This document shows, in pieces, positions 1 through 9,736 of a DNA stretch of 60,910 nucleotides; positions within the stretch are counted from its first letter, which is position 1, and each line of letters begins with the position of its first letter. The DNA lies in NCBI GenBank assembly GCA_002360945.1, contig DERO01000025.1, forward strand, positions 30,649 through 91,558, in the 5' to 3' direction. This stretch comes from Leclercia adecarboxylata (GTDB taxonomy: Bacteria; Pseudomonadota; Gammaproteobacteria; Enterobacterales; Enterobacteriaceae). Below the pieces are notes generated by a model that did no database searches, was not told the DNA's origin, and saw only the letters and a program-made list of their open reading frames with translations. Made by a program: the position numbers and the translations under genes.

Positions 1-906
1 TTTGTTCTGGCCAACATCGCTGTCATTGTACTGGGCACCGCTGGTCCGGGAACCGCTGTAGCTGGTGTTAGAAATGCCGCTGGAGGCGCTCAGGCTCAGG
101 GTTGGCAGGTGGCCATCCTGTGCCAGGCGGATCTGCTCGCGGGCCAGATCCTGGCTCAGACGAGCCTGCAACAGGCTGAGGTTACGGTTTTCAGCTTCTT
201 TCAGCAGGGCATTCACCGCCTGCGGCTTATCGGTTTTGAAGTGATCAACGTTCAGCGAGGCCAGTTGCGGGTAGTAGTTACCGGTGACCTGACGCAGCTC
301 TTCGACGGCGTTATCGAGGTCGTTACGCGCGGTCACTTCGTTCGCCAGCACGGTGTCGTATTGTGAACGGGCGTTCTGCACGTCGGTGATCGCCACCAGA
401 CCCACGTTGAAACGCTGGGTGGTCTGATCGAGCTGGCGATAGATAGCCTGTTTCTGTGCTTCAACGTAGGAGAGCGTATCGATGGCGCTCAGCACTTTGA
501 AGTAGGTAGTTGCGGTATTGAGGATCAGCGTCTGCTGGTCGGTCTGATAGGTGACATCCTGAATACCGGCAGATTTCTCCTGCAAGCTCAGGTTACGCCA
601 TTTGGACATATCAAACAGCGTCTGGGTTAACTGGAGCGAACCGCTGGTGACGTTGGAGTCGACGCCGTTCGCATCACGGTAACCGTTGTTATAGGTATAG
701 TCGGCACCCAAACCCAGCTGGGGTAATAATGGGCTGCGTGCTTCATTAATTTTTTCAAAGGCAGCATCACGATCGGCAGCGGATTTACGCAGTTCCGGGT
801 TGCTCAGACGTGCCTGCTTATAAACCTGTATCAGGTCTTCTGCCTGACTCAACGCGCTGAAACCCGTCAGGCTCAGGCCGATGAGGATGGGGAGCAATTT
901 CTTCAT
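1..906 (-). CDS. tolC: TolC outer-membrane efflux channel, truncated by the window edge
   Basis: TolC is the trimeric outer-membrane channel and periplasmic alpha-barrel used by AcrAB and other tripartite efflux pumps and by type I secretion. The first 302 codons are present, reading leftward from ATG at 906, and the frame stays open to the edge. The translation begins MKKLLPILIGLSLTGFSALS, a Sec signal peptide with cleavage near ALSQA. It continues with stretches almost identical to E. coli TolC, including NPELRKSAADRDAAFEKINE, RSPLLPQLGLGADYTYNNGY and DQTTQRFNVGLVAITDVQNA. Near the window edge the segment SGSRTSGAQYND is shorter than the E. coli version I remember. The C-terminal part is missing because of the window limit, not because the gene is broken. 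It is divergent from nudF across about 200 bp. I looked for a MarA/SoxS/Rob box there and could not support one. Confidence 0.97.
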   Translation of the reverse strand, partial: MKKLLPILIGLSLTGFSALSQAEDLIQVYKQARLSNPELRKSAADRDAAFEKINEARSPLLPQLGLGADYTYNNGYRDANGVDSNVTSGSLQLTQTLFDMSKWRNLSLQEKSAGIQDVTYQTDQQTLILNTATTYFKVLSAIDTLSYVEAQKQAIYRQLDQTTQRFNVGLVAITDVQNARSQYDTVLANEVTARNDLDNAVEELRQVTGNYYPQLASLNVDHFKTDKPQAVNALLKEAENRNLSLLQARLSQDLAREQIRLAQDGHLPTLSLSASSGISNTSYSGSRTSGAQYNDSDVGQNK

Positions 907-1109
907 TTGCTTTCCTTGTTGTGAAGCTTAGTTAGCGCTGATCTAATTAAAAAATATCTACCGATTCTAGCAGACTTCGCCACTGCAAAAGGTTGGCGTT
1001 CCGTGCCATGCGGCAGTAACTTGCACCAATTTACCATACTGTAGTAGAAACCGCAGTTTAGCAGAATTGAATTTCACCTTAACGCCACCATTTATATCAG
1101 GATGCAAAC

Positions 1110-1742
1110 ATGGATAAACCAGAGAAGTTGCCAGTGACTTTTACAAAAAACGATGTAGAAATTATTGCACGAGAAACGCTCTACAGCGGATTTTTTTCAC
1201 TGGAATTATACCGTTTTCGCCATCGTTTGTTTAACGGTGAAATGAGTGGTGAAGTCAGGCGCGAAATTTTTGAGCGCGGGCATGCCGCAGTCTTGCTACC
1301 CTTTGACCCAGTGCGTGACGAAGTGGTACTGATAGAGCAGATTCGCATTGCCGCGCTGGATACCAGCGAAAGCCCATGGCTGCTGGAGATGGTGGCCGGG
1401 ATGATCGAAGAGGGCGAGACGCCGGAAGATGTCGCCCGCCGCGAGGCGATGGAAGAGGCCGGGCTGGACGTGGGTCGGACAAAACCGATCACCAGCTATC
1501 TGGCAAGCCCTGGCGGCACCAGCGAGCGCCTGTCCGTTCTGGTTGGCGAAGTGGACGCCACGACCGCGCAAGGGATCCACGGTCTGGTTGATGAAAACGA
1601 AGATATTCGGGTTCATGTGGTAAGTCGGGAGCAGGCTTATCAATGGGTAAAAGAGGGGAAAATTGACAACGCGGCTTCTGTCATCGCTTTGCAATGGCTC
1701 CAGCTGCATTATCAGGACTTACGAAACGAGTGGAAAAAATGA
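1110..1742 (+). CDS. nudF: ADP-ribose pyrophosphatase (Nudix hydrolase)
   Basis: NudF hydrolyses ADP-ribose to AMP and ribose-5-phosphate and also acts on other ADP-sugars. The 210-residue length matches the family. A perfect Nudix box (GX5EX7REUXEEXGU) runs from Gly97 to Leu119, with Glu103, Arg111, Glu112, Glu115 and Glu116 in place. The fragment [26 protein letters not shown] is typical of the ADP-ribose branch. The ATG follows a weak AGGA-type ribosome-binding site. It is the first gene of a tight run nudF-yqiB-cpdA-yqiA-parE, and its stop overlaps the start of yqiB by 4 bases (ATGA). Confidence 0.96.
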   Translation: MDKPEKLPVTFTKNDVEIIARETLYSGFFSLELYRFRHRLFNGEMSGEVRREIFERGHAAVLLPFDPVRDEVVLIEQIRIAALDTSESPWLLEMVAGMIEEGETPEDVARREAMEEAGLDVGRTKPITSYLASPGGTSERLSVLVGEVDATTAQGIHGLVDENEDIRVHVVSREQAYQWVKEGKIDNAASVIALQWLQLHYQDLRNEWKK

Positions 1743-2161
1743 AGCGTTATACACCTGACTTCCCTGAAATGATGCGTCTGTGCGAGACCAATTTCGCACA
1801 ATTGCGCCGACTACTGCCGCGTAACGACGTGGCCGGTGAAACAGTGAGCTATCAGGTGAGCAACGCGCAGTATCGGTTAACTATTGTTGAATCAACCCGT
1901 TACACTACGCTGGTGGAAATTGAGCAAACCGCGCCGTCCATCAGCTACTGGAGCCTGCCGTCAATGACGGTGCGGCTCTACCATGACGCGATGGTCGCTG
2001 AAGTGTGTTCAAGCCAGCAGATCTTCCGCTTCAAAGCGCGATATGATTATCCAAATAAAAAGTTGCATCAACGCGACGAAAAGCATCAAATTAACCAGTT
2101 TTTAGCCGACTGGCTAAGATATTGTTTAGCACATGGAGCAATGGCGATTCCGGTTTGTTAG
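1739..2161 (+). CDS. yqiB: YqiB family protein (DUF1249)
   Basis: This is a conserved enterobacterial cytoplasmic protein of unknown biochemical function. I chose the ATG at 1739, which overlaps the nudF stop as ATGA. It gives 140 residues, the length I remember for E. coli YqiB, beginning [21 protein letters not shown] longer reading from 1694 would sit inside nudF and is not credible. The C-terminal half has a basic segment ([19 protein letters not shown]). No signal peptide or membrane segment is seen. The translational overlap and position between nudF and cpdA indicate co-transcription, but the neighbours do not point to a single pathway. Confidence 0.93.
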   Translation: MKRYTPDFPEMMRLCETNFAQLRRLLPRNDVAGETVSYQVSNAQYRLTIVESTRYTTLVEIEQTAPSISYWSLPSMTVRLYHDAMVAEVCSSQQIFRFKARYDYPNKKLHQRDEKHQINQFLADWLRYCLAHGAMAIPVC

Positions 2162-2188
2162 CGTCGTAAACCTACCTAAGGACACCAT

Positions 2189-3016
2189 TTGGAAAGCCTG
2201 TTGAACCTGACTGTTGCTGGTGGGGCGCCAGTCAGGGTATTGCAAATTACTGATACTCACCTGTTTGCCAAAAAGCATGAAACCCTGTTGGGTGTGAATA
2301 CCTGGGAGAGTTATCAGGCTGTTCTGGAAGCCATTCATGCCCAGAAGCGTGAGTGCGATCTGATTGTCGCCACAGGCGATTTGGCGCAGGATCAAACCTC
2401 CGCGGCTTATCAGCATTTTGCTGAAGGTATCGCGAGCTTTAACGCGCCCTGCGTCTGGTTACCCGGTAATCACGATTTTCAACCTTCGATGTACAGCGCA
2501 CTTCAGGATGCGGGGATTTCACCTGCGAAGCGCGTTCACTCGGGTGATAACTGGCAAATCCTGCTCCTCGACAGCCAGGTCTTCGGCGTGCCGCACGGCG
2601 AGCTGAGCGAGTTTCAGCTGGAGTGGCTCGAAGCAAAGCTGGCGGCCGATCCCGAGCGCCACACCCTGCTTTTATTGCATCATCATCCGCTGCCGGCAGG
2701 ATGCAGCTGGCTCGATCAGCACAGCCTGCGCAACTCAGCGGCTCTCGATCAGGTGCTGATAAAATTCCCGCGGGTCAATAACCTACTCTGCGGCCATATT
2801 CACCAGGAGCTGGATCTCGACTGGAACGGGCGTCGCCTGCTGGCCACGCCGTCCACCTGCGTGCAGTTCAAACCGCACTGTGCGAACTTCACCTTAGACA
2901 CCATTGCCCCCGGCTGGCGCTGGCTGGATCTGCATGCCGACGGCTCGGTCACGACCGAAGTCTGCCGCCTGCAAAGCTCGCAGTTCCGCCCGGACACTGC
3001 GTCAGAAGGCTACTGA
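2189..3016 (+). CDS. cpdA: 3',5'-cyclic-AMP phosphodiesterase, TTG start
   Basis: CpdA hydrolyses cAMP to AMP and so lowers CRP activation. The 275-residue protein is a calcineurin-type metallophosphoesterase with the ordered metal motifs DTHLF, GDLAQD, GNHDF, LLHHHP and GHIHQ. The start is TTG at 2189, preceded by TAAGGA at 2178-2183. It gives [12 protein letters not shown], which matches the E. coli N-terminus, and no in-frame ATG serves as well. The rare start may keep expression low, which is an inference. The TGA stop overlaps the ATG of yqiA by one base, suggesting coupled translation. Confidence 0.96.
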   Translation: MESLLNLTVAGGAPVRVLQITDTHLFAKKHETLLGVNTWESYQAVLEAIHAQKRECDLIVATGDLAQDQTSAAYQHFAEGIASFNAPCVWLPGNHDFQPSMYSALQDAGISPAKRVHSGDNWQILLLDSQVFGVPHGELSEFQLEWLEAKLAADPERHTLLLLHHHPLPAGCSWLDQHSLRNSAALDQVLIKFPRVNNLLCGHIHQELDLDWNGRRLLATPSTCVQFKPHCANFTLDTIAPGWRWLDLHADGSVTTEVCRLQSSQFRPDTASEGY

Positions 3017-3597
3017 TGTCTGCGCTCCTCTATCTGCACGGGTTCAACAGTTCCCCGCGCTCGGCAAAAGCGACGCTGTTTCGACAGTGGCTGGAAGTCC
3101 ATCATCCGGACGTCGAGATGATTGTCCCGCAGCTGCCGCCGTACCCGGCTGAGGCCGCCGAAATGCTGGAGGCGATTGTCATGGCCCACGGCGGCGAGCC
3201 CTTTGGCGTGGTGGGGTCATCCCTCGGCGGCTACTACGCCACCTGGCTGTCCCAGTGCTTTATGGTGCCTGCGGTGGTGGTCAACCCGGCGGTGCGACCT
3301 TTTGAGCTGCTGGTGGGCTATCTGGGGCACAACGAGAACCCCTACACCGGACAGCAATATGTGCTAGAGTCACGCCATATTTACGACCTCAAAGTTATGC
3401 AGATTGACCCGCTGGAAGCGCCAGATCTTATCTGGCTGCTGCAACAGACGGGTGATGAAGTGCTGGATTACCGCCAGGCGGTGGCGTACTACGCCTCCTG
3501 CCGCCAGACTATAGAAGAGGGCGGTAATCATGCCTTCACGGGCTTTGAGGATCATTTCACCCAGATTGTCGACTTTCTTGGTCTGCACAGCCTCTGA
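3016..3597 (+). CDS. yqiA: YqiA alpha/beta-hydrolase esterase
   Basis: YqiA is a small (193 aa) esterase of the alpha/beta-hydrolase fold, shown in E. coli to act on acyl-CoA and short ester substrates; its physiological role is unclear. The N-terminus [20 protein letters not shown] carries the oxyanion-hole HGFNSS motif. The nucleophile elbow is GSSLGGYYA, the acid is probably in [11 protein letters not shown], and the catalytic His is probably in [11 protein letters not shown]. It overlaps cpdA by one base and precedes parE by 28 bases, as in E. coli. Confidence 0.95.
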   Translation: MSALLYLHGFNSSPRSAKATLFRQWLEVHHPDVEMIVPQLPPYPAEAAEMLEAIVMAHGGEPFGVVGSSLGGYYATWLSQCFMVPAVVVNPAVRPFELLVGYLGHNENPYTGQQYVLESRHIYDLKVMQIDPLEAPDLIWLLQQTGDEVLDYRQAVAYYASCRQTIEEGGNHAFTGFEDHFTQIVDFLGLHSL

Positions 3598-3622
3598 CAA
3601 TCGCTGCGAATTGCTAGTTTAA

Positions 3623-5518
<1,896 letters not shown>

Positions 5519-5550
5519 TGCATTGCCGGGCGGCAAGGTAAAAGCAAAAA

Positions 5551-5573
5551 GGCAACGTAAGTTGCCTTTTTTT
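5551..5573 (+). terminator. Intrinsic terminator of the nudF-parE operon
   Basis: A perfect 6-bp stem GGCAAC / GTTGCC with a GTAA tetraloop is followed by seven T residues, 33 bases after the parE stop. An A-run on the left side could also let it act on the opposite strand against the AraC gene. The same hairpin with almost identical flanks recurs after exbD at 29940-29960. Confidence 0.9.
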
Positions 5574-5582
5574 ATGTTTGCT

Positions 5583-5627
5583 CCCTCTCCCTGTGGGAGA
5601 GGGCTGGGGTGAGGGCATCAGGCCGCA
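5583..5627. repeat. Palindromic intergenic repeat, CCCTCTCCC/GGGAGAGGG family
   Basis: The unit is CCCTCTCCC-N3-GGGAGAGGG followed by CTGGGGTGAGGG and the tail CATCAGGCCGCA. It is one of several copies in this window, at 12037, 26441, 26482, 29971, 41028 and 47613. It resembles a REP element: a short palindrome with a conserved G-rich flank, lying between genes. The tail runs into the 3' end of the AraC gene, so the final codons and stop (Arg-Ala-Ala-stop) of that gene are read from repeat sequence on the other strand. Confidence 0.8.
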
Positions 5628-6457
5628 CGATGATTCTTCCGGTACTGCAAGGGCGTCTCTCCGATGCCCTTTTTAAATGCGCTAATAAAATACGTCACGT
5701 CCGAAAATCCCACCCGCGCGGCGATCTCCCGCACGCTCGCCTCCGAGTGCAGCAAACTTTCGCAGGCCTTCCGCAGGCGTAAGGTATTCAGGTAATCGTG
5801 AATTTTCTCCCCCGTCTCAGCATGGAATTTCCGTGACACGTAGCTGCGGGATTTCCCCAGTTCGTCTGCCAGCGCATCAAGGCTGAATTTTTGCTGGTAA
5901 TGCTCGTCCAGCCAGAACATCACCTGGCTGGCGATACCCTGGCTGTTGCCGGGCTGGCCTTCATCATCGTGCGGCAGCATGGCAAACAGGCCGATCAGCA
6001 GGCCAGCGACGCGCTCGCTGTTCATCGGCGACGGGTAACAGCTGAACAGATGATCGAGATGGCTGTGGCAGTGCGCCATATCCGCTACCCAGGCTTCGCC
6101 CCCGCGCTGCGACAGCTTCTGCAGTCGCTGCTGGGTCTGAGGAAAATCGCGCAGCGCCTTCAGGACCGCGTGCTGGTCGAGATGAATAATGGTGCGGCGA
6201 TAGTTCGCTTCGGCCTCGGGATCGACCATCACCTTGTGCAGGGTAAAGGGCGGAAAGAAAAACAGCCGACCCGGGCGCATGGTGTAGTGACGATTATCGA
6301 CAATCGCCACGCCAAACCCTTCTTCGACATAGAGAATTTCCAGACACTGATGCCAGTGATGATAGCGCACGGTGTTGGCGAACAGGCGACTGAACGACAC
6401 GATGGCGTCGTTCAGGGTAATCAGCTCAAGGCGTTCCGCCGTGGGTGTCTCGCGCAT
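5618..6457 (-). CDS. AraC-family transcriptional regulator of the adjacent uronide locus
   Basis: The 279-residue protein has an N-terminal cupin-like ligand domain (HWHQCLEILYVEEGFG, MRPGRLFFFPPFTLHKV). Its C-terminal AraC/XylS DNA-binding domain has two helix-turn-helix motifs; the first is around LDALADELGKSRSYVSRKF and the second around VREIAARVGFSDVTYFISAF. The ending GETPLQYRKN is characteristic of the family. The ATG at 6457 gives MRETPTAERLEL. It is divergent from the DUF2264-permease-GH88 operon across 166 bp that hold a CRP-like site and a 10-bp inverted repeat. This arrangement is typical of a local activator sensing a sugar. The ligand is unknown; an unsaturated uronate oligosaccharide is inferred from the neighbours. 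The last codons overlap an intergenic repeat. Confidence 0.9.
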   Translation of the reverse strand: MRETPTAERLELITLNDAIVSFSRLFANTVRYHHWHQCLEILYVEEGFGVAIVDNRHYTMRPGRLFFFPPFTLHKVMVDPEAEANYRRTIIHLDQHAVLKALRDFPQTQQRLQKLSQRGGEAWVADMAHCHSHLDHLFSCYPSPMNSERVAGLLIGLFAMLPHDDEGQPGNSQGIASQVMFWLDEHYQQKFSLDALADELGKSRSYVSRKFHAETGEKIHDYLNTLRLRKACESLLHSEASVREIAARVGFSDVTYFISAFKKGIGETPLQYRKNHRAA

Positions 6458-6520
6458 AGTGCAATAAAACTCAACTTTTCCCTTTTCCTGCCTCTTTATA
6501 AACCACCTTTTTAAATTTCC

Positions 6521-6607
6521 TCAACTGCGGGTTTATTCATCTCTCACACCTGTGACCCGGGTAACATTTCTGCCCCTCGCGGATTAACTATTCTTTGCCG
6601 CAGTTGA
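6521..6607. promoter_or_regulatory. Candidate operator pair: 10-bp inverted repeat in the divergent region
   Basis: TCAACTGCGG at 6521-6530 and its exact reverse complement CCGCAGTTGA at 6598-6607 flank the centre of the AraC/DUF2264 intergenic region, 67 bases apart. The right arm lies just before the ribosome-binding site GAGGA of the DUF2264 gene. Widely spaced sites of this sort suit an AraC-type dimer, but binding is an inference. No other copy was noticed in the window. Confidence 0.45.
6551..6566. promoter_or_regulatory. CRP-like binding site
   Basis: TGTGACCCGGGTAACA matches the CRP consensus TGTGA-N6-TCACA at nine of ten positions and is followed by TTT, as in strong sites. It lies between the divergent AraC and DUF2264 genes. 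This fits cAMP-dependent control of a carbohydrate operon. Confidence 0.6.
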
Positions 6608-6623
6608 TTACGAGGACCAGCCT

Positions 6624-8432
6624 ATGTGCGCGGCAAACAAAGAAAAATCAAATCCGTTGTCATCACGCCAGGATCTGGTGGCGGCGCTGAACACCCTGCT
6701 GTCGGCGGTGGATACGCAATTCCCGGCGGGCAGCTCCCGCTTTTCGCTGGGTGATACCAGTGCTCACTACGCCACGGATGTGGCGCAGATGGAGGGGCTC
6801 TCCCGGGTGTTGTGGGGGCTGTTTCCGCTGATGGCCGCCGGCGACAGCACACCGTTCAGCGACAAATACATCGCCGCCATTAAGCAGGGCACCGACCCGC
6901 AGAGCGCACGCTACTGGGGCGAGGCCGGGCCTTACGATCAGCGCCTGGTGGAGATGGCGGCCTACGGCCTCGGGCTGGCGCTGCTGCAGGACAAACTCAC
7001 CGATCTGTTCAGCGAGCGCGAGCTGACTAACCTCCACGCCTGGCTGAACCAAATCACCGATGCGACGATGCCGGACAGCAACTGGAACTACTTCGCCATT
7101 ATGGTGCAGCTCGGCTTTAAACGCGCCGGGCTGCCATACGACCAGCAGGCCATCGATCGCCGCTTCGCGATGATGGACGCCTACTATCTGGGGGAGGGCT
7201 GGTACTCCGACGGCCCGGGTCGGCCAAAGGATTACTACATCTCGATGGCGTTTCATTTCTACGGCCTGATCTACGCCACCCTGAGCGGGGATGAGGCGCG
7301 GGCAGAGGTGCTGCGCCAGCGTTCGCGTCTGTTTGCCGAAGACTTTATCTATATGTCTGCCGCCGACGGTGCTTCGGTGCCCTTTGGCCGCAGCCTGACC
7401 TACCGCTTCGCGATGGTCGCTTTCTGGAGCGCGGTGGCCTTCTCCGGGCTGGAGGTCTTTACGCCAGGCATCGTGAAGGGGATCATCCTGCGCCATTTGC
7501 GCTGGTGGCAGCAGCAGCCGATTACCGATCGCGACGGGATCCTGACCCTCGGATTTGCCTACCCGAATCTGGCGATGTGCGAGGATTACAACTCCCCCGG
7601 CTCGCCGTACTGGGCGCTAAAAACGTACCTGATCCTGGCTCTGCCGGAATCACATCCTTTCTGGCAGGCCGAGGAGCAGCCGCTGCCCCGGCTTGCCGAA
7701 AAGCACGTCATCCCCCATGCCCAGCAGATCCTGATCCATACCGACCATGTGACGATGCTCACCGCCGGTCAGCTGGAGCTGAATAACTACGTCAACACCG
7801 AGGCGAAGTACACCAAATTTGCCTACTCCAGCCGCTTTGGTTTCACCATCGAGCGCGGGCGTTTCGGCCTCAAACACGCCGCCTGCGACTCCATGCTGCT
7901 GCTGTCCGATGGCGATAATTACTTCCGCGGCCGCCGCGAGTGCGAGACGGTGCGCGTCGATGAGAACTACATCTTCTCGCGCTGGTCGCCGTGGCACGAC
8001 GTCCATATCGACAGCTGGCTGGTGCCTTTCGGCGAGTGGCATCTGCGCCTGCACCGCATCAACAGCGCGCGCACGTTGCAAACGGTCGAGGGCGGGTTTG
8101 CGGTGATGAAAACCGAGCCGCAGCTTTTGGGGCGCGGCAGTTACCTGAGCGCAGATAACGGCAGCAGCGTCATTGTCGATCTCTCACCAGACATCACCCG
8201 TCAGCCGGACAGCGTGGTGACGCCGCCGAACAGCAGCATCATGTTTGCTGAATGCGCCGCCATTCCTGTGCTCACCAGCACCCTCCCGCAGGGGGAGAGC
8301 TGGCTCTGCTGCGCGGTGACGGCGTCTGGACAGAATAAAAACAGGGCGGAAAGCCCCCAACTGGAAATCAACAATAACCAGGTCGTGATCCGTGCGCCTG
8401 GAAGCGAACGTCAGCTGTCGTTCATTTTATAA
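6624..8432 (+). CDS. DUF2264 domain protein, putative polysaccharide-degradation enzyme
   Basis: The 602-residue protein has the features I associate with DUF2264: an early THYA/MEGLSRVLWGLFPLMA-like segment, SNWNYFAIMVQLGFKRAGLPYD, WYSDGPGRPKDYYISMAFHFYGLIYA and FGRSLTYRFAMVAFW. The N-terminal two thirds look like an alpha/alpha-barrel, followed by a beta-rich C-terminal part. No signal peptide is present (MCAANKEKSNPLSSRQ), so it should act in the cytoplasm. Members of this family occur in polysaccharide-utilisation loci next to uronide hydrolases; a lyase or hydrolase role is suspected, but I know of no assigned reaction. The ATG follows GAGGACCAGCCT. It is the first gene of an operon with the permease (32 bases downstream) and the GH88 gene. 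Confidence 0.82.
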   Translation: MCAANKEKSNPLSSRQDLVAALNTLLSAVDTQFPAGSSRFSLGDTSAHYATDVAQMEGLSRVLWGLFPLMAAGDSTPFSDKYIAAIKQGTDPQSARYWGEAGPYDQRLVEMAAYGLGLALLQDKLTDLFSERELTNLHAWLNQITDATMPDSNWNYFAIMVQLGFKRAGLPYDQQAIDRRFAMMDAYYLGEGWYSDGPGRPKDYYISMAFHFYGLIYATLSGDEARAEVLRQRSRLFAEDFIYMSAADGASVPFGRSLTYRFAMVAFWSAVAFSGLEVFTPGIVKGIILRHLRWWQQQPITDRDGILTLGFAYPNLAMCEDYNSPGSPYWALKTYLILALPESHPFWQAEEQPLPRLAEKHVIPHAQQILIHTDHVTMLTAGQLELNNYVNTEAKYTKFAYSSRFGFTIERGRFGLKHAACDSMLLLSDGDNYFRGRRECETVRVDENYIFSRWSPWHDVHIDSWLVPFGEWHLRLHRINSARTLQTVEGGFAVMKTEPQLLGRGSYLSADNGSSVIVDLSPDITRQPDSVVTPPNSSIMFAECAAIPVLTSTLPQGESWLCCAVTASGQNKNRAESPQLEINNNQVVIRAPGSERQLSFIL

Positions 8433-8463
8433 AGCCCTTACCCTGGATATCGGCGAGGATGGT

Positions 8464-9708
8464 ATGAATAACAAAACTGAATATTACAAAATCAGCAGTT
8501 TTATCTTTCTCTATTTCTTTACCTGGTCGGCAAGTATTGGTCTGCTGGCCATCTGGCTCGGCCAAAAAGCCAACCTCAGCGGGTCGGTGATCGGCACCGT
8601 TTTTGCGGTGAACGGCATCTTCTCCGTTATTCTTAAACCGATCTACGGCTATATCCTGGATAAGATCGGCATGAGCAAATACCTGCTCTATTTTGTGGTG
8701 GCGATGTCCGCCCTGATGGCACCGTTCTTTATTTATGTTTATCAGCCGCTGTTAATGTCCAACACTATGCTGGGGATTATTATCGGCGCGCTCTATTTAA
8801 GCTTCGCCTGGTATGCGGGGGTGGCGGCGTGCGAATCCTATTCCGACCGCTTCAGCCGCCTGAACGGCATGGAGTTTGGGCAGATCCGCATGTGGGGATC
8901 CCTCGGCTGGGCAGTGGCGTCGTCGTTCTCCGGCCTGCTGTTTAACCTCTCTCCGGCGTACAACTTTATTATGGGCAGCGTGGCATCGGTGATTATGCTG
9001 ATCGTCCTGCTGAACCTGAAGGTGAACACCCACTCGGCCCATGCCGGCGAGGTGCTGACCAAAGAGAAAATCGCTCCGGCGGATGTTTATGCCCTGCTGC
9101 GCAGCCGCAAGTTCTGGGCCTTCTGCCTGTACGTGGCGGGCGTGGCGTGGATGATGTTTATCGCCGAGCAGCAGTTCTCCCGTTATTTCGTCACCTTCTT
9201 TGACGATATTCACCAGGGCAACGCGGTGTTTGGCTATCTGGGCACCGTACAGTCGGGCATGGAATTCGTCATGTATATGGTGATCCCGCTGTTCGTAAAC
9301 TTTATCGGTGCCAAGCGTGGATTATTAATTGTCGGCCTGGTCGTCGGGGCGCGGCTGATTATTTCCGGGATGTGCGACTCCCACCTGTTAATTTCGGTGC
9401 TCAAGCCGCTGTACGGTCTGGAGATCTGTCTCCTGCTGGTGTCGGTATTTAAATATATCGCCGAGCATTTCGATAAGCGCGTCAACGCCACTATGTATCT
9501 GCTGGGCTATCAGGCGATGCTCTACGTCGGCAACGTCGTGGTGTCGTCCCCGGCCGGGTATATGTATGACCGCATCGGCTTTGAGCAGACCTATATCATC
9601 ATGGGCGCCACGGCGCTGACCTTTACCCTGATTTCTGCGTTTACCTTATCCGCCTGCCAGAGCAAATGGCGCGGCGCTAAAACGCTGAACGTTGCAGAAC
9701 ACCACTAA
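8464..9708 (+). CDS. LacY-family oligosaccharide:H+ symporter (MFS)
   Basis: This 414-residue MFS permease is homologous over its full length to LacY. FGQIRMWGSLGWA matches LacY FGRARMFGCVGWA, and GYMYDRIGFEQTYIIMG matches the LacY C-terminal region. By-eye alignment keeps the residues equivalent to LacY Glu126, Arg144, Arg302, Lys319 and Glu325, but places Tyr at the His322 position. Twelve hydrophobic segments are plausible. I chose the ATG at 8464 (MNNKTEYYKISSF) because GAGGA lies just upstream; the reading could extend to 8392, inside the DUF2264 gene. Lying between a DUF2264 enzyme and a GH88 hydrolase, it probably imports unsaturated uronate di- or oligosaccharides. The substrate is inferred. 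Confidence 0.85.
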   Translation: MNNKTEYYKISSFIFLYFFTWSASIGLLAIWLGQKANLSGSVIGTVFAVNGIFSVILKPIYGYILDKIGMSKYLLYFVVAMSALMAPFFIYVYQPLLMSNTMLGIIIGALYLSFAWYAGVAACESYSDRFSRLNGMEFGQIRMWGSLGWAVASSFSGLLFNLSPAYNFIMGSVASVIMLIVLLNLKVNTHSAHAGEVLTKEKIAPADVYALLRSRKFWAFCLYVAGVAWMMFIAEQQFSRYFVTFFDDIHQGNAVFGYLGTVQSGMEFVMYMVIPLFVNFIGAKRGLLIVGLVVGARLIISGMCDSHLLISVLKPLYGLEICLLLVSVFKYIAEHFDKRVNATMYLLGYQAMLYVGNVVVSSPAGYMYDRIGFEQTYIIMGATALTFTLISAFTLSACQSKWRGAKTLNVAEHH

Positions 9709-9736
9709 TTTACGCCGTCAAAGAAGGAATCGAATT

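Noticed and set aside
907..1109. Possible MarA/SoxS/Rob box in the tolC upstream region
   Set aside because: The best candidate around GCACCAATTTACC matches the consensus poorly, so no site was reported.
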